Part shown: positions 7,280 through 13,771 of the stretch, in pieces
Layout: every line of letters starts with the position of its first letter
How positions within the stretch are numbered: position 1 is the first letter of the stretch
Assembly: GCA_050014415.1 (NCBI GenBank)
Contig: JBEKDJ010000035.1
Span: forward strand, 1 to 24,563
Direction of reading: 5' to 3'
Length of the DNA: 24,563 nt
Source: JBEKDJ01 sp050014415
GTDB lineage: Bacteria > Desulfobacterota > BSN033 > UBA1163
The notes under the pieces: model-generated
What the model was told of the DNA's origin: nothing
What the model saw: the letters and a program-made list of their open reading frames with translations, nothing else
Databases searched by the model: none
Program-made: the position numbers and the translations under genes

Positions 7280-7619
7280 CAGATACCTCCTTTCCGAGGC
7301 CCTTGACTTGGTCCAGTTTCCCGTGATCAGAAGTATATCTCTTTCTTCTGGCTTCATCAATCGTTTTCTTGACGATTCTCTCAATGTCTAAATCAGTTGC
7401 TCCTGGTTTCTTCAATATTCTCTTAGCCTCTTTCTCAGGTCGAGGCACTTCTTTCTTATTCCCTTCCATCCATTGGTCAATATCCTGCCTCTTGAATCTT
7501 ATGAGTCGGCCGACTCTGTAATGAGGAATACTGCCATTCTCGACATAGAAATAGAGAGTGGAGGTCTTGATCCCGAGGTACTCACCAAGCTCTTTGATGT
7601 TTAGGAATTCTTTGTCCAT
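7266..7619 (-). CDS. Excisionase-like MerR-family helix-turn-helix protein
   Basis: This protein of 117 residues has an N-terminal winged helix-turn-helix of the excisionase type (HTH_17). The segment LNIKELGEYLGIKTSTLYFYV is followed by GSIPHYRVGRLIRFKRQDIDQW at about residues 6-51. Such proteins bend attachment-site DNA and steer an integrase towards excision. The rest is a charged linker and helix without a recognised domain, longer than most Xis proteins. It overlaps the start of the integrase gene, so both are probably translated from one message. No good ribosome binding site is visible before its ATG. Confidence 0.85.
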   Translation of the reverse strand: MDKEFLNIKELGEYLGIKTSTLYFYVENGSIPHYRVGRLIRFKRQDIDQWMEGNKKEVPRPEKEAKRILKKPGATDLDIERIVKKTIDEARRKRYTSDHGKLDQVKGLGKEVSDGSL

Positions 7620-7646
7620 GGTTACGGGTGGTCTACTCTGGTTCGA

Positions 7647-7898
7647 TTACTTTTTGTTCCAACTCTTTATCAACTTGAGGATTCCGACAACAAAAATAAG
7701 GATCACGCATAACTTCGCCAAAGCAAATGTTGAGGAAGTTCCTCTGGGGCTGTAACTTCTTAAGGGCTCGAGTGCCTGACCGAAAGCTCCCAATATGTCG
7801 GAAATTGTTCCTCCCAGGGTATTGAGGATTGGTCCCAAGTTGACCAGCAGGTAAATGATCCCAATGAGCAGGAAGACATGTTTCCATTGGATTTCCAT
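7647..7898 (-). CDS. Small protein with two membrane helices
   Basis: This protein of 83 residues has two predicted transmembrane helices: KHVFLLIGIIYLLVNLGPIL near the N-terminus and LAKLCVILIFVVGILKLI near the C-terminus, with a basic tail. The start at 7898 is chosen over an ATG at 7937 because GGAGGG lies about seven bases upstream of it. It follows the DNA-pumping ATPase gene by about 50 bases in the same direction. Coupling ATPases normally carry two membrane helices at their own N-terminus and the neighbouring ATPase has none, so this may be a separately encoded anchor. That role is inference and the family is not recognised. Confidence 0.65.
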   Translation of the reverse strand: MEIQWKHVFLLIGIIYLLVNLGPILNTLGGTISDILGAFGQALEPLRSYSPRGTSSTFALAKLCVILIFVVGILKLIKSWNKK

Positions 7899-7950
7899 AA
7901 TTTTACCCTCCTGTTTGTTAATATCTTCTTTTTGCATCAGAAATTAAGTT

Positions 7951-9687
7951 CTAATTCTTCGCTTTCTTTGTGAATTCAAAAATGGTCTCGAACTCGACGC
8001 GCATTTGTTGTCCCAGTGCACCTTTGACGATTGCTTTAGCTTTTTCAAGCTCGTCTTTGCTCTGGCAAACCACAACGACCTTTTTGACCGTCGTACTCAG
8101 GCCGTCTCTTAGGTTCTTGACGAGGTTATTCATGTGAAGGGTTACCTCATAGCCAATCATTCCTTCGCCTTTTTTCCAGGCTAGGACGTCAAAGGCCTTT
8201 GTGTCTACCATGCCTTCGAGTCTAGCCCCGAAGCCCTGTCTCTCCAAAAAATCCTTAATCGCATAACAAAAACTCTTGTGCTCAAATCCACCTTTGCCAA
8301 GAGGCTGGGTTCCTGCAAGTGATTTGTAAGCTTCATCGGTCAGTTCAAAATATTCTCCTGGCCGACCAGGCTTAAGTTTTATACTGTGGATTTTCACAAA
8401 CCCGGAATTTACCATCCACGCCCGGGCCTTATCGCCCCTTGCAGGAGTCAGCTGTAGTTCATCGATCAGATCCTTGTAATTTAAGAATGGGCTCTTTGCT
8501 AAGTGCTTCATCATAGTCAGACCGTCAACCTCTGCCTCGGAATAGCTGAATTTTGGCGTTACTGGCTCTGTTATCTCGACTATTTCTGATTCTTCTTTGG
8601 GGACAATTTGTTGATAGAAAGGATCCATTGCCTGCTCTACTTCTTGGTCATCAGGGACGCGATCTAATCCGGTCAGCTCTGGAATAACCATTAAGAATGG
8701 CCTATCAAACTTGCCGTAACGGCAAATTGCTACTCTTTGCTCAGGAAGTTTAAATAAATATTGGGTTTGTTCATCGGATAATCCGAAGCTCTTTTGGACT
8801 TCTGAAACATCTATCCCATCTGTAAGGGGGTAGGAAAGCTTGATTAGAACATTACTTCGGAAGACCTGGCTAAAGGAGCTCATTTCCTGGCTGCAGATCC
8901 AGAGGGCTTGGCCGAATTCTCGTCCTTTGACTATTACCTCATTTAGTCCGGGTTCGAGCCAGTCCAGTGCGCTTCGTTCCCTGCTCGCGCTTAAGATTGT
9001 TCTTCCTTCATCTATTAAATAGAATGTTCTGAGCTGGTTGCCTCTTAGGCCTAAGGTTATGTTTCTTGAGAAGTTTAGGTTGGCAATCCAGGATACCAAG
9101 AAGTTGTGTACAGAATCAGGGACTTTATCTAAGGGAAGTTCTAAGATCACATTTGCAGTAGCAAAGATTTCGTGAGATATTCCCTTTCTTTTACAGAAAT
9201 TTTTTTCCAGGAATATGTAAGGCATTATCCGACTGATAACATTATCTAATACATCTCTATAGTGGGACCCCCAATATTTGCTGGATTGGAGTGCTGTTAT
9301 AATCGCTAACAATTCTTTAAGGTTGGCATTATTTTTCTTGTTTTCAAGGATTCCTTTTTTTTGGAATAATATTTCTAACCCTCTTCTGATGATCCCTTCA
9401 CTTACTATTCCAAGAATATTGTCAGCAGCAAACTTTTTGGCAAAGAGGACAACAAAATCCCTGGGGTCCATCCATTCTGGCACTTCGAGGGGATTAAATA
9501 TGAAGTTTTTGAAGGTAATGATTTTTAACCCTGGTATTTTGCCGAGTAGCCTCCGGTAGAAGAGCTTGCAGTCCGGGACAACCACCTGGTGTCCAAATTC
9601 TGGGCTGCTGAGGACCAGTTGATGTAGAAGGGGAATGTTACCCCAGCTCTTACCTGTCCCGGTCCTTCCAGCAACTAAACCATGCAT
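7951..9687 (-). CDS. VirD4/TraD/HerA-superfamily DNA-translocating ATPase (5' end in another frame)
   Basis: Counting from the first ATG of this frame (578 residues), the Walker A motif GRTGTGKS is at residues 7-14 and Walker B TFYLIDE at 221-227. A later SQEMSSFSQVFRSN segment fits the sensor region of coupling proteins. C-terminal to the ATPase are a winged-helix-like part (about 390-450) and a domain resembling PD-(D/E)xK folds (FDVLAW...GYEVTL, about 500-525). Starting at 9687 would remove the strand before the P-loop. The same frame stays open upstream to about 9833 and encodes GPIKLGIINKRNGVLIPFG, typical of the region before Walker A, but contains no ATG, GTG or TTG. The missing N-terminus probably comes from the 9791-10033 frame. 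Role: pumping element DNA during conjugative transfer, by family and context. Confidence 0.8.
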   Translation of the reverse strand: MHGLVAGRTGTGKSWGNIPLLHQLVLSSPEFGHQVVVPDCKLFYRRLLGKIPGLKIITFKNFIFNPLEVPEWMDPRDFVVLFAKKFAADNILGIVSEGIIRRGLEILFQKKGILENKKNNANLKELLAIITALQSSKYWGSHYRDVLDNVISRIMPYIFLEKNFCKRKGISHEIFATANVILELPLDKVPDSVHNFLVSWIANLNFSRNITLGLRGNQLRTFYLIDEGRTILSASRERSALDWLEPGLNEVIVKGREFGQALWICSQEMSSFSQVFRSNVLIKLSYPLTDGIDVSEVQKSFGLSDEQTQYLFKLPEQRVAICRYGKFDRPFLMVIPELTGLDRVPDDQEVEQAMDPFYQQIVPKEESEIVEITEPVTPKFSYSEAEVDGLTMMKHLAKSPFLNYKDLIDELQLTPARGDKARAWMVNSGFVKIHSIKLKPGRPGEYFELTDEAYKSLAGTQPLGKGGFEHKSFCYAIKDFLERQGFGARLEGMVDTKAFDVLAWKKGEGMIGYEVTLHMNNLVKNLRDGLSTTVKKVVVVCQSKDELEKAKAIVKGALGQQMRVEFETIFEFTKKAKN

Positions 9688-9796
9688 TGTAAATATCTCA
9701 GGGAAGACCCCAAAAGGAATTAAGACCCCGTTCCTTTTGTTTATGATGCCGAGTTTTATAGGTCCCCTTAATGTTTCTAATTCTTGTTCCTCAGGA
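9688..9796 (-). other. Frame junction: candidate +1 frameshift at TCC-TGA, or an indel
   Basis: Read on the minus strand, the upstream frame ends CCC-ATT-TCC-TGA (stop at 9793-9791). Skipping one base at that stop gives GAG-GAA-CAA and runs directly into the ATPase frame, adding 35 residues before the first in-frame ATG and giving a continuous protein of about 693 residues. TCC-TGA is the same slip site used in eukaryotic antizyme genes, and it resembles the CTT-TGA site of bacterial prfB. No Shine-Dalgarno-like stimulator is seen just upstream. A real mutation or sequence error would produce the same picture. Confidence 0.5.
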
Positions 9797-10033
9797 AATG
9801 GGAAATGGGTAGAAGGGATTCTGTTTTGTGAGTTGTTCTGTTAATAAATTGCTTCGGGATGTTCTCTCTACCAATCTCGTGTTTTTTCCAAGATAACGAT
9901 TGATCTCAGAGAAGTTCCCACTCCTTAGGGCAGTGGTGAGAAGCCGCTTTATAAAAGGGTGCTCGCTCAGACCGCTTTCAAAAAGAGACTGAACGGTCTT
10001 CAAATCTTTCTCAGTCGAATTTAAGTCGTCCAT
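9791..10033 (-). CDS. N-terminal segment of the DNA-translocating ATPase, or separate 80-residue protein
   Basis: This 80-residue frame begins at ATG 10033, preceded by a strong AGGAGG about seven bases away. An ATG at 10057 lacks this and is rejected. The sequence is polar and helical (EKDLKTVQSLFESGLSEH, then LLTTALRSGNFSEINRYLG) and shows no known domain. It ends in QNPFYPFPIS with TGA at 9793-9791. Downstream in the +1 frame, coding-like sequence continues without a start codon into the ATPase. The best explanation is that this is the true N-terminus of that protein, with a shift at the TCC-TGA end. A free-standing small protein cannot be excluded. Confidence 0.6.
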   Translation of the reverse strand: MDDLNSTEKDLKTVQSLFESGLSEHPFIKRLLTTALRSGNFSEINRYLGKNTRLVERTSRSNLLTEQLTKQNPFYPFPIS

Positions 10034-10068
10034 AGTTTTACCTCCTATGCCTTGCATCGATTGCAGCG

Positions 10069-10090
10069 CAGGTCTCCTTTCAGAGGCCTG
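10069..10090. other. Hairpin upstream of the ATPase unit
   Basis: CAGGTCTC and GAGGCCTG pair through eight positions (one G-T wobble) around a six-base loop, about 36 bases upstream of the ATG at 10033. On the minus strand it would lie in the leader of the 80-residue frame. Confidence 0.35.
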
Positions 10091-10279
10091 ACTTTTAGCT
10101 AGAGATTCGAGGTGGGGTAAATGTTAGTAGAGGGCGGGGAGGACAACATAAAGCTCCATAAGAAATGAAAATCGGTATTCAGTTTTCAAAGAGCGATAAT
10201 ATATGAGCCTGATTTTTATGGTTTTGGCCTGAGGAATGCTACTTTTCCTTTATTGAGCCAGGTGTAATGACCATTCCTT

Positions 10280-10411
10280 TCCGGACCTGTCCACGGTCAG
10301 TTCGATTTGGACAAGACTGTCTTAGTTACACTTCTTCCAACTTACCCGGAAATGCCTTTCGGAGGAGGAGTAGTCCAGTTTTTTTCCTCTTAACCAAAGG
10401 GGCATTTCCGG
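10280..10411. other. Cluster of inverted repeats in a gene-free stretch (possible oriT, origin or structured RNA)
   Basis: The region 10058-10473 has no supportable gene. It holds a long hairpin with perfect arms CCGGAAATGCC (10346-10356) and GGCATTTCCGG (10401-10411), with further pairing inside (TTT/AAA, GAGGA/TCCTC). Next to it are the overlapping inverted repeats GGAC/GTCC (10283-10292), TGTCCA/TGGACA (10288-10293 with 10308-10313) and the 11-base palindrome AAGACTGTCTT (10313-10323). Such clusters mark transfer origins, replication origins or structured leaders. The function is not determined. Confidence 0.45.
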
Positions 10412-10473
10412 AGAATCTATTCCGGTCTGAGAGTCCGCAAAGTTAACTCATACTTTTTAAGAAAGCCCCATTT

Positions 10474-10803
10474 CTATTCTTCAAATTTGACGAAAGGACT
10501 CCATAGTGGTTTAAAGATGGCCTTGATTCTGGCTTTCTTCGCACATTTCTTACAGAGTACTTTGTTGTTCTTGGTGGAGCCGTCTAATCCGGGGGTTACC
10601 CATTCGATCCCGCAAGATTGGCATTGGTACCGGACGTCATCGATGATGTGAAGTACTCCATCTATTTCCGTCTCAGCATGGATGGTCTCGACCAATGTCT
10701 CCACCCCATTGATCTGCACAGGCTTCCTTTCCCGCCATTGATGAGGCCCAAAGGGATCAATTCCGTTCATCTTCTCGAATAGATCGTCGGAAATGTCTGC
10801 CAT
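10474..10803 (-). CDS. Zinc-ribbon protein of unknown function
   Basis: This protein of 109 residues has two Cys pairs, CQSC (61-64) and CKKC (84-87), spaced like a zinc ribbon or small treble clef. The N-terminal 55 residues are acidic with no recognised domain. A basic, aromatic tail (KKARIKAIFKPLW) could contact nucleic acid. GGAGAGGAGA just upstream of the ATG supports the start. It is separated from the 317-residue gene by a terminator and so is probably transcribed from its own promoter in 10804-10901. I do not recognise the family. Confidence 0.7.
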   Translation of the reverse strand: MADISDDLFEKMNGIDPFGPHQWRERKPVQINGVETLVETIHAETEIDGVLHIIDDVRYQCQSCGIEWVTPGLDGSTKNNKVLCKKCAKKARIKAIFKPLWSPFVKFEE

Positions 10804-10901
10804 GAAATTCTCCTCTCCATTTGTATTTTTTGCTCGAATTCCCTTAAGAGATGCTGTTTTGACCTCATATCACTTATTCCATCAAAACGAGGCAGTCTTA
10901 A

Positions 10902-10933
10902 TAAAAGGGGAGCCAAAATCAATTCGCTCCCCC
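10902..10933 (-). terminator. Intrinsic terminator after the 317-residue gene
   Basis: On the minus strand GGGGAGC pairs with GCTCCCC around a 12-base loop and is followed by TTTTATT. It begins about 10 bases past the stop at 10943. Confidence 0.75.
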
Positions 10934-10942
10934 AGAGACAGG

Positions 10943-11896
10943 TTAAACTGCTTCCTTGAAATCTTCCAATGCTGCAACCTTTCGGTCGACCAAGTTGCCA
11001 GCGAGCGATGGAGACCCCCAAGTCGTACTCCCCTGCTCCTTTTGAGAACTCGAAACCTTCCAGTCCCTTATCGTTACTGGTTCTGGCAGCATTGTGGTGT
11101 CGCGATAAGATTTTTTGAGCTCCTCAAAAGTCTTTCTCCCGCATTTATGGGCCAAGAACTTCTGGCTCTCGGCAATCTTTTGTCTCTCGGCTGTTGCCGG
11201 GCACAGTTCCCCAACTATCTCTTTCAGTACTTTTATTGTTTCAAAGACCATAGAAGCTACCTCTTCTTCCCGAATGCCCAGTGCCTCAGCGTGGCGTTTT
11301 CCTACCTTAATTCCGCTCAGGAGGAGAGGGGCTATTTGGATATAAACCTCTGTGTGCTTCTTCTTCATTAAGGAAAGGTTTCTGAGAGCATCCTCAAGAG
11401 TCTTTCTTTCCCCCTTACGGATGCAAATAGTTTCAGGGTCTGTCCAGTAAGGATTTGTGCCATTCGGACCGAGATCCCAGTCTTGAGGATGGCTGAATCC
11501 CATATCAATGGTCTCGCCATCCTCATCCCTCTCTATTACCGGACGCTTGCCGTTCCTTATGGCAGCGTCACGCTGCTTAAGGAGTTCGTCTTTCCATGTT
11601 GGCAAGCGTTTCCATGTGAGTGCTTTGGCCCTTAGGGAAATAGACTTTTTTGTTGGACTTTCATTGGATATTTCGGGAGCGAATTTGCAGAGAAGCTCTA
11701 GATGATAATTCGCTATTTTTTCATCGATGGTTGAAAGTTCCCGGAGGTCGGTGTATTTAATTGCGGACTCTATACTTCCCAGTATGTTGCTTTCGTAACT
11801 GAAGATCTTTTCGTATTGTTGCTGTGTGTATCCCCGGGTCACGGTTTTAAATCTTTCTTGCCATTCCTTTTCTGTTATCTTTTTGGGCCTTGCCAT
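10943..11896 (-). CDS. Hypothetical protein, 317 residues
   Basis: I do not recognise this protein. It begins with a basic MARPKKITEKEWQERFK segment and a TQQQYEKIFSYE helix. It is largely helical and charged, has no membrane segment and no P-loop, and ends in a low-complexity basic tail. An acidic patch (ERDEDGETIDMGF) and a TDPETICIRKGERKTLEDALRNL segment lie in the middle. AGGAGGA about eight bases before the ATG gives a clear start. The gene has its own terminator, so it probably forms a single-gene unit. The basic N-terminus and its place in the element suggest DNA binding or element maintenance, as inference only. Confidence 0.7.
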   Translation of the reverse strand: MARPKKITEKEWQERFKTVTRGYTQQQYEKIFSYESNILGSIESAIKYTDLRELSTIDEKIANYHLELLCKFAPEISNESPTKKSISLRAKALTWKRLPTWKDELLKQRDAAIRNGKRPVIERDEDGETIDMGFSHPQDWDLGPNGTNPYWTDPETICIRKGERKTLEDALRNLSLMKKKHTEVYIQIAPLLLSGIKVGKRHAEALGIREEEVASMVFETIKVLKEIVGELCPATAERQKIAESQKFLAHKCGRKTFEELKKSYRDTTMLPEPVTIRDWKVSSSQKEQGSTTWGSPSLAGNLVDRKVAALEDFKEAV

Positions 11897-11990
11897 GGGC
11901 GTTCCTCCTTTTTTCGAAAGATATTGGAATTACTTGGAAAGGATTGGGCAGGAACGACCGGTGTAGGCTAATGCTTTAGGTTGACTTAGG

Positions 11991-12018
11991 CCCAAAAGGT
12001 AGGTAAAATCCTTTTGGG
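11991..12018. other. Perfect 9-bp hairpin in the gene-free stretch 11897-12298
   Basis: CCCAAAAGG (11991-11999) and CCTTTTGGG (12010-12018) pair perfectly around ten bases. Just after it, TATGCC (12027-12032) can pair with GGTATA (12073-12078) around a GC-rich interior, so 11991-12080 may form a structured RNA or DNA. No gene is supported in 11897-12298. A minus-strand open frame at 12160-12396 overlaps the next gene and has no support. Confidence 0.4.
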
Positions 12019-12298
12019 TCGGGGGGTATGCCTATCGCCGCTCCTTTCGATCCTTTGCGGGGCTTGAAAGACGGTATAGCCAGCCTCCTGCCCATTTTTT
12101 GATTTTGACCAGCTTGTCCCAAGCCGGTGGGGCTCTATTTTGGACGCGGAGATGGCGGTTCATTTGATTCGTCCTTCTGAAGTGGTTTCAGTTTCAACGA
12201 AACCTTGCCATATTGGACTGGCCTCTGTGCAGTTTGACGAATTTGCTCCAATATCTATCACGTAAGGTTTAAATACCTGGATGGGTTTTCGCCGATGA

Positions 12299-12829
12299 AT
12301 GAGCCCAACCAGAAGCCCGCCGAAATTAAAGGAAACCCCAGCCACAAAACCACAATTACTGGAACAGTACCAATGCTCATATGATGAACTCATCACAACC
12401 TACCCTAAATCGAGAACCCTCGAAATCATCGGCCACCAATATGGAGTAAGCAGGCAGACGGTGATGTATTATCTGTTTCCCCAATACAGACAGTATCAAA
12501 AAAAATATCAATCCAAGAGATGGTCCTATGAAAAACAAAATCCCGCAATCCGAAAGCGAATAACCGATCACAAGGCCATGTATATGGCCGCGAGGCGTCA
12601 CATCGATGAGTTGGTAAGGGAGAGCTATCGACGCGTTGCTCCTCAAGAGGCCATGAGCCTTGGAACCCTGCGGGAGGTAATCTTCGAAATCTCCGGAATT
12701 GCTTTTCAGCCATCTACCTTGGACGGTCTCATAAAGCGATACGAAGCAACAAAGGGGTATCCTTTGCTGGTGAAGATTAGTGGCTACAATGTTTCTCATT
12801 ACAGGCTCTCCGAACAATTTCATAAGTAG
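12299..12829 (+). CDS. Small helix-turn-helix protein, unknown function
   Basis: This protein of 176 residues has a probable helix-turn-helix at about residues 38-60 (SRTLEIIGHQYGVSRQTVMYY), followed by a basic helix rich in Tyr, Gln and Lys. The C-terminal half (LGTLREVIFEISG, STLDGLIKRYEATKG) may be a second winged helix. It is likely a DNA-binding regulator or replication accessory of the element. The first in-frame ATG is used. The preceding codon is a stop and no good ribosome binding site is visible, so the start is uncertain. It runs convergent to the next gene, with 72 bases between and no clear terminator. Confidence 0.6.
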   Translation: MSPTRSPPKLKETPATKPQLLEQYQCSYDELITTYPKSRTLEIIGHQYGVSRQTVMYYLFPQYRQYQKKYQSKRWSYEKQNPAIRKRITDHKAMYMAARRHIDELVRESYRRVAPQEAMSLGTLREVIFEISGIAFQPSTLDGLIKRYEATKGYPLLVKISGYNVSHYRLSEQFHK

Positions 12830-12901
12830 TTTTGGCTTTCCATGCTCCTTTATATCTCACCCGAAAAAGCCTGGGAAGAGTGTAAGATTGTCCCAATTCT
12901 T

Positions 12902-13426
12902 TCATGTTTGGTGCAAATTTGACATTTTCTCCTCTATCTTGAGACATTCCAGGTTTGGAGAGATGATACGCGTCCATCCAGCGACGAACATCAGTTGTTC
13001 TCTATTCTCAAGGCCCAAGTGTTGCCAGAGTGCTCTGATTTTTTTGTTAGCGTTGCTCTTGGAGAGTTTTAATTTTGTGGGGAATTCTTTTAAGGTAGTT
13101 CCTTTAATTTCGTCGATTCTATAGGTTTCGACAAACAACTTTGTTTGCTCACGAAGATCGTCTTTTCTCCGGTCACCCGGGACCGGTTGAGGAAATATTT
13201 TGTCGAATAGCGCCGCAAAGTCCGAGAGCTTCATCTGATTCATAATCGCGCAGATCATTAGTCCGACAAGAATGAGTTTCGTGCTTTGGGAGATATTTTT
13301 AGATTCAAGCTTCGCTAATAATTCGGCCGCGGAGATTCCTTGTGCCTTCGAAGCGATATCTTCGCTATTAAGCATTGCGCAGAGAATTGTGTCCGCTATG
13401 TCCGTAGGTTTTCTGGAGCGATTCAT
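12902..13426 (-). CDS. Probable regulator with LuxR/GerE-like C-terminal helix-turn-helix
   Basis: This protein of 174 residues has no recognised N-terminal domain. The C-terminal part (about residues 110-155) reads TLKEFPTKLKLSKSNANKKI and then RALWQHLGLENREQLM. Its spacing and closing KLGv-NR-qL-like pattern resemble GerE/LuxR helix-turn-helix domains. It is transcribed away from the NACHT gene across a shared 345-base region, an arrangement common for a local regulator. Only a weak ribosome binding site precedes the ATG. The domain call is by eye and should be treated as tentative. Confidence 0.55.
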   Translation of the reverse strand: MNRSRKPTDIADTILCAMLNSEDIASKAQGISAAELLAKLESKNISQSTKLILVGLMICAIMNQMKLSDFAALFDKIFPQPVPGDRRKDDLREQTKLFVETYRIDEIKGTTLKEFPTKLKLSKSNANKKIRALWQHLGLENREQLMFVAGWTRIISPNLECLKIEEKMSNLHQT

Positions 13427-13618
13427 GGGTCACAGTCTCATCGAACCCTGCCTAAATGGGTCAAACATCCCTTCTTCTTCGATTCATCTTGTATTTAATA
13501 ATTTTTTCAAGTATCTTTTTACAAAACTAACTCAACGTCATCATCCTATTCATCATTCACTGAAAACCTTCATGGATTTTGCAGGAACTTCTGCGTCATT
13601 GTTTCTACGTTTTCGACC

Positions 13619-13647
13619 TTGTCAATTTTCTTGCCTTCAGTTATAAA
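13619..13647 (+). promoter_or_regulatory. Sigma-70-like promoter for the NACHT gene
   Basis: TTGTCA (13619-13624) and TATAAA (13642-13647) are separated by 17 bases. This would give a leader of about 115 bases before the ATG at 13772. The rest of 13427-13771 is AT-rich and gene-free, and it must also hold the promoter of the divergent 174-residue gene. Confidence 0.6.
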
Positions 13648-13771
13648 ATAGGCCATGTCGCAAAGCCCAGGTCAAGTCAACGAGTGGAGTTCCATAACTT
13701 ACTGATAATACAGGCGTACTCGAACTGTTCTTTTAGGCGTTAAACTCTTTCACTCGCAAATCGAGGACAGC

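Noticed and set aside
7280..7384. Longer integrase start at 7384
   Set aside because: It lies within xis with no ribosome binding site, whereas ATG 7279 has AGGAGG and begins with a normal integrase N-terminus.
10793..11371. Plus-strand open frame of 192 codons
   Set aside because: It runs opposite the 317-residue gene and across that gene's terminator. Its composition is that of a reverse-strand shadow.
12160..12396. Minus-strand open frame of 78 codons
   Set aside because: It overlaps the plus-strand helix-turn-helix gene, has no ribosome binding site and shows no domain-like pattern.
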